Shown piece after piece: positions 43,078-52,643 of a DNA stretch of 64,000 nt. The position numbers were made by a program, and so were the translations under genes. Under the pieces are notes generated by a model. The model did not search any database and was not told the origin of the DNA. It saw only the letters and a list, made by a program, of their open reading frames with translations. Source of the DNA: Rhodoferax lacus (GTDB lineage: Bacteria > Pseudomonadota > Gammaproteobacteria > Burkholderiales > Burkholderiaceae_C); the NCBI RefSeq assembly GCF_003415675.1, contig NZ_QFZK01000007.1:144807-208806 (forward strand), read 5' to 3'. Position 1 is the first letter of the stretch, and each line of letters starts with the position of its first letter.

Positions 43078-45549
43078 ATGGTCACATCGTCAACCTTTTC
43101 ACCGCGCGCGCAGCTAGGCAAAACTGTACGCGAGCGCTACCTCGCCGATGTCAGCAAAGCCATGGTCGAAATTGGAACGGTAGTGCAGTCGCACCTGACC
43201 GAACTGGTTATCGAGCCGGCCATGGCCCGCGAATCGCAACTCCGGCGCGACACCTGGACGGCCTACAAAAGTGCACAGAACGTATGGGTTGACCTGACCC
43301 TCAAAGTCTGGCGCGATTGCCTGGGCCCCCAGAGGGAAGCCAAGAGCAGCGCGTCGATGGAACTCGGCGGCATGGAACTGGTGGGCACCGAGGTGGTTGA
43401 GAACAAGATTCTGGCCTCCCGCATGGTGCTGGCCGTCAACGAAAAGGTGATCTCCGAACTCGATGATGTGCGGGTGCGCCTCAAGTACCTGGAAAAAATC
43501 GAAGACCTGGACAACCGTGACCTGATGCGCCCCGAAGTGCTGGTGCTCCTGCTGGTGGAGCAATGGCCCAAGTCCGGCATGTCGCCGGATGCATGGAGCA
43601 TGGTGAGCCCGGTGGTCCAGCGTGTGCTCATTGAGCGCATGAAGCTGGCATACAAGGAAGCCAACGAGCTCCTGGTCCAGAACGGCATCCTGCCGGTGAT
43701 TGAATTGAAGGATCGTGTCAGGGCGCCGCGCAGCATACCGGGCGGCTTTCGCCCCGCGCCGCGGCCTGAGTCCCCGCCCACCGGTTCCGGGCAACTGCCG
43801 ACCGACCAGCAAGGCACGGAGTCTGGCAGTGCAGCCCAGCGGGCTGCGGGCGGATTTTTTGGCGGGCGACTGGGTTGGCGCAGCGGCGCACCGTCTGCCC
43901 CTGCTTCCATGCCGGGTGCCCAGTCAGCTCCGAACACGGGTTCCGGCAGCACCGGCTCCACCCCTTTCTGGAAGTCCTCCGGTGCAAGCGGTGGCAGCGA
44001 GCGGGGCCAGGCCTATTCAGCCGCCGAAGAGACCCGCATGCTCACCGCTGGCACGCCGCTGGCGCGCGCCAGAAGCCGGGCCCAGGGCGTGATCGGTCAG
44101 CTCAAACGCATTTTCTCCAGCAACGTGGGCTCCGATTTTGCCGGTACCCAGCACTACCAACCTTCACCGGCCCTGGCCCACGCCATATCGCCGCAGGTTG
44201 TGGCGGCACGCTACGCAGAAGGCGGCACCCTTTACGAAGACTTCAGCCCCGCCGGTGTGGTGCGCGTGGCAAACGACCTGCGCCAGAAGTCCACGGAACT
44301 CAAGCAAAAGGCCGAGACCAAGGGCGAGAAGGCCACGATTGAAATTGTGGCGCTGATGTTCCAGGCCATCCTGGCCGAGGAGCGCATTCCCCCGGGCATT
44401 CGGGTCTGGTTTGCACGCCTGCAAATGCCGGTCTTGCGCGTGGCACTGGAAGACGCGGACTTCTTCGGCACGGCCGACCATCCCGCACGCCTGCTGATCG
44501 ACCGCATGGGTTCCTGCGTGATGGGTTTTGACGGCACCGATGTGCAGAGCGGCGCCATGGAGACCGAGGTCAAGCGCATCGTGCAGGTGATCGAGCAGTA
44601 CCCCGAAACCGGCAAGAAGGTCTACCAGATCGTTTACGAAGAGTTCCAGAAGTTCCTCTCCAAATTCCTCACCGAAAAGGGCAGCACCCAAAAAGTGGTC
44701 AGCGTGGCCCAGCAGGTGGAGCAAAAGGAAACCCTGGCCATCCAATACACGATCGAGATGCGCAACATGTTGCAGGACATGCCGGTGCGTGACGAGATCC
44801 GCGATTTCCTTTTCAAGGTATGGGCTGAGGTGCTGGCCGTCTCTGCCTTGCGCAAAGGCTCCAAGCATGCGGATACGCAGTCGCTCAAGAAATGCGCCAC
44901 CGATCTGGTCTGGGCCGCCAGCGCCAAGCCCAGCCGCGCCGATCGCGCCCGCGTTATCCAGGACCTGCCCAATCTGCTGCTGCGCCTGCGCTCGGGCATG
45001 ACGCTGCTGGCTATGGCGCCCAGCGAGCAGGAAGGCCACGTCAAGGCCATCAGTGACACGTTGGCCGACGCCTTCATGTCCAAGACCCAGGCCATTCCCC
45101 AGGAAAAGATTGATGCCATGGCGCAGCGCCTGAGCAATCTGGAAGACTTTGTCAGCGACGACATCATGGGCGACTTGCCGCTGGATGCCGAGAGCCTGGA
45201 GATGATGCTGGGCATTGACGCCTCGGCCATCGAGGTGGTGTCAGGTGGGGGCTCCAAACCCACGGCCGCCATGCTGGCCTGGGCTGCCGAATTGCAGCTG
45301 GGCGCGTGGTTTTCTCTGGACCACAACAGCCAGATTACCCAGGTGCAATTTGCCTGGCGCAGCGAACGCAAGCACCTGAACCTGTTTGCCTCTACCAACG
45401 GCCGCACCTTCCTGATTCAGGGTGGCCGACTGGCCGCCTATTTGCAGGCCGGCCTGTTGTTGCCACAGGAAGAAGAAGCCCTGACCGTGCGCGCCACCCG
45501 CGACGCATTGGCCAAGATCGAGGCCAACCCGGAACGCTTGCTGGTTTAG
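43078..45549 (+). CDS. DUF1631 family protein
   Basis: An 823-residue soluble protein of the DUF1631 family, which in databases is sometimes wrongly called thymidine phosphorylase. Features: an N-terminal helical region, a Gly/Ser/Pro-rich linker (about 215-325) and helical C-terminal domain (about 385-720), with FARLQMPVLRVALEDADFF and HPARLLIDRMG, a typical conserved block. The final ~90 residues (AWAAELQLGAWFSLD onward) look like a PilZ-type barrel. Function is unknown. ATG 43078 is preferred to GTG 43072, 6 nt upstream. It follows secF with little spacing; topA, often near smg, is not seen here. Confidence 0.8.
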   Translation: MVTSSTFSPRAQLGKTVRERYLADVSKAMVEIGTVVQSHLTELVIEPAMARESQLRRDTWTAYKSAQNVWVDLTLKVWRDCLGPQREAKSSASMELGGMELVGTEVVENKILASRMVLAVNEKVISELDDVRVRLKYLEKIEDLDNRDLMRPEVLVLLLVEQWPKSGMSPDAWSMVSPVVQRVLIERMKLAYKEANELLVQNGILPVIELKDRVRAPRSIPGGFRPAPRPESPPTGSGQLPTDQQGTESGSAAQRAAGGFFGGRLGWRSGAPSAPASMPGAQSAPNTGSGSTGSTPFWKSSGASGGSERGQAYSAAEETRMLTAGTPLARARSRAQGVIGQLKRIFSSNVGSDFAGTQHYQPSPALAHAISPQVVAARYAEGGTLYEDFSPAGVVRVANDLRQKSTELKQKAETKGEKATIEIVALMFQAILAEERIPPGIRVWFARLQMPVLRVALEDADFFGTADHPARLLIDRMGSCVMGFDGTDVQSGAMETEVKRIVQVIEQYPETGKKVYQIVYEEFQKFLSKFLTEKGSTQKVVSVAQQVEQKETLAIQYTIEMRNMLQDMPVRDEIRDFLFKVWAEVLAVSALRKGSKHADTQSLKKCATDLVWAASAKPSRADRARVIQDLPNLLLRLRSGMTLLAMAPSEQEGHVKAISDTLADAFMSKTQAIPQEKIDAMAQRLSNLEDFVSDDIMGDLPLDAESLEMMLGIDASAIEVVSGGGSKPTAAMLAWAAELQLGAWFSLDHNSQITQVQFAWRSERKHLNLFASTNGRTFLIQGGRLAAYLQAGLLLPQEEEALTVRATRDALAKIEANPERLLV

Positions 45550-45561
45550 TGGCTTGGCGGG

Positions 45562-46029
45562 TCAGTGGGCAACGCGGTCGGCCGGGTCGCCGCAGAGTTC
45601 ATCGAGAACCAGTGTGTCGGGCTCCTGGCCAAAGCGCCAGTAGACCATCAGCACGATGATCTTCAGTTCTTCCAGCGAGACCGGGCCGCCCGGTGCTGCC
45701 ATGGCGCGTTCGATCACCACCTCGCGCAGCTGCGCGGGCATCTGGGCAGCATGCTCCAGAAAACTCAAAAACCCCAATGCCTGCGTGCCCAGATGGCTTT
45801 GCTCATGGCGGGGGTAGATGCGCATGCTGTTGGCCTGAGGCTGTATCAGCCAGGGCTGCAAGGGCGAGGGGTGGGCCGCGCCCTCCAGTCCCTTGAGCCA
45901 GGTCAGCGCCTCGCCAATTTCGTCAGACTCAAAGCCCACCGCGGTGAGTTTGCGCTCCAGATGCGCAGCCTCAGGGCAGGATTCACCGGGGTCGTAGTTT
46001 TCGTATACAAACGTGAGCACTTCAAACAT
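45562..46029 (-). CDS. smg: Smg family protein
   Basis: A 155-residue Smg (DUF494) protein. It starts MFEVLTFVYENYDPG and has the family ends ERKLTAVGFESDEIGEAL and VYWRFGQEPDTLVLDEL. Smg is found next to dprA in many proteobacteria; no function has been shown. It follows dprA (90 nt spacer, no terminator seen). Confidence 0.93.
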   Translation of the reverse strand: MFEVLTFVYENYDPGESCPEAAHLERKLTAVGFESDEIGEALTWLKGLEGAAHPSPLQPWLIQPQANSMRIYPRHEQSHLGTQALGFLSFLEHAAQMPAQLREVVIERAMAAPGGPVSLEELKIIVLMVYWRFGQEPDTLVLDELCGDPADRVAH

Positions 46030-46119
46030 GGGCTCACTATAGCGCGGAATAAATGCCCATCTGCGGGTGGGCGGACTTCACCCCTTATTCTGGCTTTCAA
46101 GGCTGCAAGCGCGTACGGT

Positions 46120-47295
46120 TCAGCCCTGTGACAGGCGCTGGTACAGGCCACCCGGCAGACGCGCCACCTGGCCTTGCAGCTGCAAGGCCATGAGTTGCGC
46201 CAGCAGGTGGGCGGTGGGCAGTCCGGTGCGGGCCTGCAAGGCATCCAGCCCGGTGGGGTTGTAGCCCAGGGCTTCTATCAACGCGCTCTCGGGCGGGCTC
46301 TCTGCCTCGCCATCCGGATCCACATCCGGCTGCAAAGCCAACGGCACTTGTGTGCCACTTGGGGCCTTGGTGGCGCCTGCCCATTGCAGTTCTTCCAGTA
46401 CGTCCTGGGCACGCTCCACCAGCTTGGCGCCTTGCTTGATCAGCGCATGGCAGCCGCGCGATTGGGGCGCATGGATGGAGCCCGGAATGGCAAACACCTC
46501 ACGCCCCTGCTCGATGGCCATGCCGGCTGTGATGAGGGAGCCCGATTGCAGGGCTGCCTCCACCACCAGCGTGCCACGGGACAGGCCGGAAATGATGCGG
46601 TTGCGCCGGGGAAAGTTGGCCGACACGGGCGCAGTGCCCAGTGCGAATTCGCTCAGCAGCACACCACGCTGTGCGATTCTCTGCGCCAGCTCACGGTGCT
46701 GCCGGGGATAAACCCGGTCCAGCCCGGTTCCCACCACGGCGATGGTGGCCAGACCCTCTGCAGGGGCTCCGGCAAGCGCACCCTCGTGCGCGGCACCATC
46801 CACACCCAGCGCCAGGCCCGACACGATGGTGAGGCCTGCTTCGGCCAGGGTCTGTGAAAAATTGCGCGCGTTGACTGTGCCCTGGGGGCTGGGGTTGCGG
46901 CTGCCCACTACGGCCAGGCAGGCGTGGGCGCTGTCATTGAGCAGATTGCACTCCCACACCTGGGATCGGCCCATGGCGTAGAGCAGGAGGGGCGGGTCTT
47001 CTGTCTGCAACAGGCTTTGCGGATACAGCGGGTCGCCCAGGGTGAGAATGCGCCGCATCTGGGACTCGGCATCGAGCCAGTCCCGGGTGGTATCCAACAA
47101 GACCGTCAATTCCGGTGGCGCGTCCAACAGGGCAAGAGCGAGGGCAGGGCCGACAACCCGCGTCAGCTCTGCCAGGGGTTGCTCAAAGACCGACTCCGGC
47201 AAGCCAAACGCCGCCAGCAACTTGCGGCCGTGCGAATTGCCAATACCGGGCGTCAGCAGCAGCCGCAGCCATGCGGCGAGTTCTTGGTGTTCCAT
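46120..47295 (-). CDS. dprA: DNA processing protein DprA
   Basis: A 391-residue DprA, which loads RecA on incoming single-stranded DNA in natural transformation. It has an N-terminal SAM-like helical part (about 1-80), the Rossmann-like core with VVGSRNPSPQGTVNARNF, IVSGLALGVDGAAHEGAL, GTGLDRVYPRQHREL and FPRRNRIISGLSRGTLVVEA, and a C-terminal winged-helix (about 325-391). All key positions are present. Start ATG 47295 (MEHQELAAWLRL) is used; a longer reading is unlikely. It is paired with LysM and smg in a conserved block. Confidence 0.95.
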   Translation of the reverse strand: MEHQELAAWLRLLLTPGIGNSHGRKLLAAFGLPESVFEQPLAELTRVVGPALALALLDAPPELTVLLDTTRDWLDAESQMRRILTLGDPLYPQSLLQTEDPPLLLYAMGRSQVWECNLLNDSAHACLAVVGSRNPSPQGTVNARNFSQTLAEAGLTIVSGLALGVDGAAHEGALAGAPAEGLATIAVVGTGLDRVYPRQHRELAQRIAQRGVLLSEFALGTAPVSANFPRRNRIISGLSRGTLVVEAALQSGSLITAGMAIEQGREVFAIPGSIHAPQSRGCHALIKQGAKLVERAQDVLEELQWAGATKAPSGTQVPLALQPDVDPDGEAESPPESALIEALGYNPTGLDALQARTGLPTAHLLAQLMALQLQGQVARLPGGLYQRLSQG

Positions 47296-47326
47296 GGGGC
47301 CGCATTGTGCCCCAATTCGCACAAAA

Positions 47327-48556
47327 TCAGCGCGGTGCAGCCAAGCGGTCGCCTACGCGCACACCATCGGTGATGTCCAGAATCAGCGCGTAGGACAGAT
47401 GGTCAAAGGTGCGGAACACCATCAACAGACCATTGCGTTCATTCGGCAGTTTGAGCAGGGGCAGGTTGGCATCCTGCTTGTCAATCACGCGGCCACCATT
47501 TTTGAGGATGGCCAGCACGGTGCCCGCATCCACGCCATCAAGCTTGCCTTTGCTGATCACCACCACCTGGTTTTGCGCGGCGTTTTCCACGGCGCTGCCG
47601 TAGACCGACACAATGCTTCCGCTCACCTCACCCTGGGGCGCGTGGGGCGTGTAGGTGCGCACCTCACGCGCGGGCTCTGGCAGCAGGCGGTCACCCACGC
47701 GAATTTCTTCCTTGGCCTGTGTGATGTCGATGCGGGCTGGAACAATGGCGGTGGTCAGCTTGCCGTCTGAATCGGTCACCTCGGTCGTGGTCTCGCTGCT
47801 CAGCAGCTTGGCCTTGCCGGCATATACCGCTTCATAGCCCAGGATGGCGCCGCTGTCGGGGTCCTTCAGGGGAGTGGCTGTACGGAATACGCGAAACAGC
47901 CGCTCCTTGGACGCGTCGTCCAGCAGCGGATCGCCATTCGGGCCACGGGCATAGGCGCGGTCGCCACGGGTCAGCAGCACCCGGCCTTCCTGGGCCGAAA
48001 CAATGCGCGGTGCTGCCTCAAATTCTGCGGCCCCAACAATGATGGGCTCGGCCAGAAAGGGCTCAATCACACTGGGCTTGAGGGTGGGCAGGGCGTTGTC
48101 GTTGAGCTGCTCGATGCGGTTGCGCGGTGAAACGCGTACCGTGTTCAGGTCGGAGCCATCCGCGCCGCTGCTGCTGCCGGTGCCGTCGTCCATGCGCAGC
48201 GTGGCCATGCCGTTGCTGCGCACCAGGCGCAGCATCTGTCCGGGATAAATACGGTGCGGGTTCTTGATCTGCTCCATATTCATGCCCCACAACTCGGGCC
48301 AGCGCCAAGGGGTTTTGAGGAACAGCTTGGAGATGTCCCACAGCGTGTCCCCCGCTTTGATGGTGTAGCGCTCCGGTGCATCGGCCGCCAGCTCACTCAG
48401 GGGAACACCCTTTTGCGCCACACTGTTGGCCGTGGTCTTTTGGGCGTCGGTGACGGGGAGGCTTTGCGCCCACGTGGGCGTCAGAAGCGTTGCGCTGGCG
48501 ATTACAGCCAGGGCGGCCAGTGCCACTTTGGATTTCGCCATCAGATAGATCGTCAT
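47327..48556 (-). CDS. LysM-domain exported protein
   Basis: A 409-residue exported protein. The signal peptide ends near TPTWAQS. A LysM-type domain follows (about 65-115): YTIKAGDTLWDISKLFLKTP then NPHRIYPGQMLRLV, which binds peptidoglycan glycan. The remaining ~290 residues have a beta-rich pattern typical of this betaproteobacterial protein. It may act with the cell wall; no catalytic domain is visible. The start may be ATG 48541 (MAKSKVALA), since no ribosome site is clear at either. It is divergent from def and precedes dprA. Confidence 0.8.
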   Translation of the reverse strand: MTIYLMAKSKVALAALAVIASATLLTPTWAQSLPVTDAQKTTANSVAQKGVPLSELAADAPERYTIKAGDTLWDISKLFLKTPWRWPELWGMNMEQIKNPHRIYPGQMLRLVRSNGMATLRMDDGTGSSSGADGSDLNTVRVSPRNRIEQLNDNALPTLKPSVIEPFLAEPIIVGAAEFEAAPRIVSAQEGRVLLTRGDRAYARGPNGDPLLDDASKERLFRVFRTATPLKDPDSGAILGYEAVYAGKAKLLSSETTTEVTDSDGKLTTAIVPARIDITQAKEEIRVGDRLLPEPAREVRTYTPHAPQGEVSGSIVSVYGSAVENAAQNQVVVISKGKLDGVDAGTVLAILKNGGRVIDKQDANLPLLKLPNERNGLLMVFRTFDHLSYALILDITDGVRVGDRLAAPR

Positions 48557-48699
48557 ATGGTGCAGCCGTCCCGGAGAGTGACTTGATAGTTTACGCACGA
48601 TTTTGCGCTCAAGCCCTTGATCCGGCAACGTTTTTGGGTGCGCCCTTCGAACGGGGCCTGTAAAAGTAGCGAAAATAGCGACATCTACCAGACAAAACC

Positions 48700-49209
48700 A
48701 TGGCCCTACTCCCGATTCTTTGTTACCCCGATCCCAAGTTGCACAAGGTGGCCAAGCCCATCGCCGCCGTGGATGCCCGCGTCCAGGCCCTGGTGGCCGA
48801 CATGTTGCTCACCATGTACGAGGCCAAAGGCATTGGCCTGGCCGCCACACAGGTGGATGTGCATGAGCGCCTCATCGTCATCGACATCTCCGAGGAGCGC
48901 AACGAGCCTCTGGTGCTGATCAACCCCGAGCTGACCTGGAAGAGCGAGGCCACCCACCTCAACGAAGAGGGCTGCCTGTCGGTGCCCGGCATTTACGACG
49001 GCGTGCTGCGGCATGACGCGGTGCATGTCAGCGCGCTGGACGACAAAGGTCAGCGCCAGCGCATCGAGGCCGAGGGCCTGCTGGCCGTGTGCATACAGCA
49101 CGAGATGGACCACCTGCTGGGCAAAGTGTTTGTGGAATACCTGTCGCCGCTCAAGCGCAACCGCATCAAGACCAAGATGCAGAAATTGCAGCGCGAGGAG
49201 TCGCGTTGA
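48700..49209 (+). CDS. def: Peptide deformylase
   Basis: A 169-residue metal-dependent peptide deformylase that removes the N-formyl group from nascent proteins. The three motifs are present: [19 protein letters not shown] with the metal-binding Cys, and [10 protein letters not shown] with its two His and the catalytic Glu. Length is typical. It overlaps fmt, with which it is nearly always paired. Confidence 0.97.
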   Translation: MALLPILCYPDPKLHKVAKPIAAVDARVQALVADMLLTMYEAKGIGLAATQVDVHERLIVIDISEERNEPLVLINPELTWKSEATHLNEEGCLSVPGIYDGVLRHDAVHVSALDDKGQRQRIEAEGLLAVCIQHEMDHLLGKVFVEYLSPLKRNRIKTKMQKLQREESR

Positions 49210-50243
49210 GCCTGCTGGCGGCACAACCGCTCAGGGTCATCTTTGCCGGCACGCCCGAATTCGCCCGCCTGGCACTCGAACGCCTGCATGCGGCGGGCGC
49301 AGAAATTGTGCTGGTGCTCAGCCAGCCCGACCGCCCGGCCGGTCGCGGCATGAAGTTGCAGGCCTCCGCCGTCAAGCAGTTTGCTCTGGAACACAATCTG
49401 CCGGTGGCGCAGCCCCAGGGCTTGCGGCTGGATGGCAAGTACGCCGAAGACGCTGCGGCCGCGCGGCAAGCCCTTCTGGCAGCCGATGCCGACGTCATGG
49501 TGGTGGCCGCCTATGGCCTGATCCTGCCGCAGTGGGTGCTGGACCTGATGCAGATCCCCCGTGCCGATGGCCGGCCGCGCCTGGGTTGCCTCAACATCCA
49601 CGGCTCGCTGCTGCCACGCTGGCGCGGTGCAGCACCTATCCACCGCGCCATCGAGGCCGGTGACAGCCACACCGGCGTGACCATCATGCAGATGGATGTG
49701 GGTCTGGACACCGGCGACATGCTGCTGCAGCAGAGCCTGCCGATTGCGCCGGATGACAGCACCGCCACCCTGCACGACAAGGTGGCCGAGCTGGGTGCCG
49801 ACATGGTGGTACAAGCCCTGGAGTTGGCGCTGGGCGCCGGCCTGCAGCCCGTGCCGCAGCCAGTCGAAGGTGTCACCTACGCCCACAAGATCGAAAAACA
49901 GGAGGCCGCCATCGACTGGCGCCTGGATGCGCAGACGATTGGCCGCCGGGTGCGCGCCTTCAACCCCTTTCCCGGCGCCAGCGCCGTGCTGGGCACGGAG
50001 ACCATCAAGGTCTGGAAAGCCACACCTGGCCCACAGCAGGGCGCAGCACTTCCGGGAACGGTTATGGCCGTAGGGCCCGAGGGAATTGCCGTGGCGGCAG
50101 GCGGGTCCACGCTGCTGCTGCAGGAGTTGCAGCGCCCGGGCGGCAAGCGTCTGGCGGCGGCTGATTTCCTGCGCGGCTTTGACCTGAAACCCGGCATGCA
50201 GTTCGAGTTGCCAGCGTTGCCCGACAGCAGCTCGGCGGCCTGA
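49206..50243 (+). CDS. fmt: Methionyl-tRNA formyltransferase
   Basis: A 345-residue enzyme that formylates initiator Met-tRNA. Motifs: [32 protein letters not shown]-like [21 protein letters not shown] with the catalytic Asn-His, and [16 protein letters not shown]. The start is TTG at 49206, which overlaps the def stop (TTGA); no ATG or GTG in the frame lies near. The protein is about 30 residues longer than E. coli Fmt (315), from the N-terminal tail and small inserts such as RADGRPR. It is coupled to def and azlC. Confidence 0.93.
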   Translation: MSLLAAQPLRVIFAGTPEFARLALERLHAAGAEIVLVLSQPDRPAGRGMKLQASAVKQFALEHNLPVAQPQGLRLDGKYAEDAAAARQALLAADADVMVVAAYGLILPQWVLDLMQIPRADGRPRLGCLNIHGSLLPRWRGAAPIHRAIEAGDSHTGVTIMQMDVGLDTGDMLLQQSLPIAPDDSTATLHDKVAELGADMVVQALELALGAGLQPVPQPVEGVTYAHKIEKQEAAIDWRLDAQTIGRRVRAFNPFPGASAVLGTETIKVWKATPGPQQGAALPGTVMAVGPEGIAVAAGGSTLLLQELQRPGGKRLAAADFLRGFDLKPGMQFELPALPDSSSAA

Positions 50244-50980
50244 TGGCCTCTCTGCGCGCACTCGTGCGCCACCCGGAATTCCGCCATGGCTTTGCCGAAA
50301 TGGCAGCCATTGCCCCTGGCATCGCCGCTTGGGGCCTGATGACCGGGGTGGCCATGGTCAAGTCCGGCATGGGCACGGTGGAGGCGCTGTTCATGGCCCT
50401 CACCGTATTTGCCGGCAGCGCTCAGTTGGCCGCTATTCCGCTCATGCTGGGCGGAGCACCCGTGTGGGTGATTCTGGCCACTGCCTTTTGTGTGAACCTG
50501 CGCTTTGTAGTGTTCAGCGCCCATATGCGGCCCTTTGTGATGCACCTGCCCATGCGCCTGCGCTGGCTGGCCGGGTACCTGACAGGTGACCTGACCTATG
50601 TGCTGTTCATCAAACACCATCCCACACCCGCACCCGACGAAGCCGGCCGCCTGGCACAGGTGGCCTACCTGGCGGGCAACGGCTCCATCAACTGGTTTGC
50701 CTGGACCAGCAGCAGCCTGCTCGGCGTGGTGCTGGCCAACTGGATTCCCACGGCCTGGGGCCTGGGCTTTGCCGGCATTCTGGCGCTGGTGGGCATGACC
50801 TGCTCACTGGTCACCAGCCGCCTGCGCTGGGTGGCCGCAGGCGTGGCAGCCTGCGCCGGTGTGGCAGCCTTTGCACTGCCCATGAAGCTCAACATCCTGG
50901 TGGCCATTGCAGCCGCCGTGAGCCTGTGCCTGATGCTCGAAGGCACGCCCTGTGCCCGGGCCAAAGCACAAGAGCATTGA
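50243..50980 (+). CDS. azlC: AzlC family branched-chain amino acid exporter subunit
   Basis: A 245-residue membrane protein with about seven helices and the AzlC motifs FAGSAQLAAIPLM and FCVNLRFVVFSA. AzlC with AzlD exports branched-chain amino acids (in E. coli YgaZH exports valine). Its ATG overlaps the fmt stop by 1 nt (TGATG). azlD follows 2 nt later. Confidence 0.93.
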   Translation: MASLRALVRHPEFRHGFAEMAAIAPGIAAWGLMTGVAMVKSGMGTVEALFMALTVFAGSAQLAAIPLMLGGAPVWVILATAFCVNLRFVVFSAHMRPFVMHLPMRLRWLAGYLTGDLTYVLFIKHHPTPAPDEAGRLAQVAYLAGNGSINWFAWTSSSLLGVVLANWIPTAWGLGFAGILALVGMTCSLVTSRLRWVAAGVAACAGVAAFALPMKLNILVAIAAAVSLCLMLEGTPCARAKAQEH

Positions 50981-50982
50981 AC

Positions 50983-51345
50983 ATGGCGCCCCTCTTTAGC
51001 GGTGACATCAACCTGGGCCACATGCTGACCATCGCCGCCCTGGCCTGCATGACGGTGCTGGCGCGCTGTTTCTTCTTTATCTCCAGCAAGCCCTGGGTGC
51101 TGCCCGGCTGGGCGCAGCGCGGCCTGCAGTACGCGCCCATTGCCGCCCTGTGCGCGGTGATTGCCCCGGAAATCGTCATGAGCCAGGGGCAGCTGATCCA
51201 CACCCTGCAAGATGCACGCCTCTATGGCCTGGCCGCAGGTGTGCTCTATTACTTCACGCGCCGGGGCGGCGGGCACTCGGTGCTGGGAACCATCGTGGCG
51301 GGCATGGCGCTGTACCTGCCGCTGCATATCGGGCTGGGCTGGTAG
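50983..51345 (+). CDS. azlD: AzlD family transport subunit
   Basis: A 120-residue protein with four short helices, the small partner of AzlC. The family pattern is ALACMTVLARCFFF, then LPGWAQRGLQYAPIAALCAV, and GTIVAGMALYLPLH at the end. The ATG at 50983 is 2 nt after azlC; an upstream start reads into azlC. Pgk follows after 50 nt with its own promoter-like TACAAT. Confidence 0.9.
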   Translation: MAPLFSGDINLGHMLTIAALACMTVLARCFFFISSKPWVLPGWAQRGLQYAPIAALCAVIAPEIVMSQGQLIHTLQDARLYGLAAGVLYYFTRRGGGHSVLGTIVAGMALYLPLHIGLGW

Positions 51346-51395
51346 GCGCTTCTACAATCGGTGCAACTGATTTGTACTAACCCCAAGGTGATTCC

Positions 51396-52589
51396 ATGAA
51401 CGTCATTCGCTTTTCTGATCTGTGCGCCCAAGGAGCCGTTGCCGGCAAACGCGTTTTCATCCGTGCCGACCTGAACGTGCCGCAGGATGATGCCGGCCAC
51501 ATCACCGAAGACACGCGCATTCGCGCCAGCGTGCCCTGCATCCAGATGGCGCTCAAGGCAGGCGCTGCCGTCATGGTCACCTCGCACCTGGGCCGCCCCA
51601 CGGAGGGCGCCTTCAAGCCCGAAGACTCGCTGGCCCCGGTGGCCAAGCGCCTGGGTGAATTGCTGGGCTTTGAAGTGCCCCTGCTGGCCAACTGGGTGGA
51701 GGGCGTGACCGTGGCTCCCGGCCATTTGGTGATGCTGGAAAACTGCCGCGTCAACAAGGGCGAGAAGAAGAACGACGAAGCCCTGGCACGCAAGATGGCC
51801 GCCCTGTGCGACATCTTTGTGCACGATGCCTTTGGCACCGCCCACCGCGCCGAGGCCAGCACCTACGGCATCGCCCAGTACGCACCGGTTGCCTGCGCCG
51901 GCCCCCTGCTGGCCGCCGAGATGGATGCCATCAGCAAGGCCTTGCTGGCGCCGAAGCGTCCGCTGGTGGCCATCGTGGCGGGCTCCAAGGTGTCCACCAA
52001 GCTCACCATTCTGAAAAGCCTGTCCGCCAATGTGGACCAGCTGATTGTGGGCGGCGGTATTGCCAACACCTTCATGCTGGCCGCCGGTTTGAAGATCGGC
52101 AAAAGCCTGGCCGAGCCCGACCTGCTGGACCAGGCCCGCGAAGTGATTGAAGCCATGCGTGCGCGCGGCGCCGCAGTGCCCATCCCCACCGACGTGGTGA
52201 CCGCCAAGACCTTCGCCGCCGATGCACCCGCCGTGACCAAGTTGGCCACCGAGGTGGAAGACGACGACCTGATTCTTGACATAGGTCCAGAAACTGCCAA
52301 GGCCCTGGCCGCACAGCTCAAACTGGCCGGCACCATTGTGTGGAACGGCCCGGTGGGCGTGTTCGAGTTTGCCGCCTTCGAGAACGGCACGCGCACCATT
52401 GCGCACGCCATTGCCGAGTCCAGCGCCTTCTCCATAGCGGGTGGCGGTGACACCCTGGCGGCAATTGCCAAATACGGCATCGAAAAACAGATTGGCTACA
52501 TCTCTACCGGAGGCGGTGCCTTCCTGGAAGTACTCGAAGGCAAGACCCTGCCTGCGTTTGAAATTTTGACCCGTCGCGCGGCGCCATAA
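51396..52589 (+). CDS. pgk: Phosphoglycerate kinase
   Basis: A 397-residue phosphoglycerate kinase, which makes ATP from 1,3-bisphosphoglycerate in glycolysis and runs backward in gluconeogenesis. Signature [12 protein letters not shown] near residue 20, [10 protein letters not shown], the hinge [24 protein letters not shown], and the nucleotide loop AGGGDTLAA at the end. AAGGTG precedes the ATG. After the stop a small GCCTTT/AAAGGC hairpin (52609-52624) precedes the chemotaxis genes. Confidence 0.97.
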   Translation: MNVIRFSDLCAQGAVAGKRVFIRADLNVPQDDAGHITEDTRIRASVPCIQMALKAGAAVMVTSHLGRPTEGAFKPEDSLAPVAKRLGELLGFEVPLLANWVEGVTVAPGHLVMLENCRVNKGEKKNDEALARKMAALCDIFVHDAFGTAHRAEASTYGIAQYAPVACAGPLLAAEMDAISKALLAPKRPLVAIVAGSKVSTKLTILKSLSANVDQLIVGGGIANTFMLAAGLKIGKSLAEPDLLDQAREVIEAMRARGAAVPIPTDVVTAKTFAADAPAVTKLATEVEDDDLILDIGPETAKALAAQLKLAGTIVWNGPVGVFEFAAFENGTRTIAHAIAESSAFSIAGGGDTLAAIAKYGIEKQIGYISTGGGAFLEVLEGKTLPAFEILTRRAAP

Positions 52590-52643
52590 AGTTTCATCAA
52601 ATTCGCAAGCCTTTCTTCAAAGGCGGCTGGTTTTGGCGCTACC

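Noticed and set aside
43078..45549. Thymidine phosphorylase
   Set aside because: This name is attached to some DUF1631 entries, but none of the phosphorylase motifs are present.
52587..52594. TAAAGTTT, a perfect flagellar sigma-28 -35 box, at the end of pgk
   Set aside because: No GCCGATAA-like -10 follows at the required distance, and the first TAA is the pgk stop codon.
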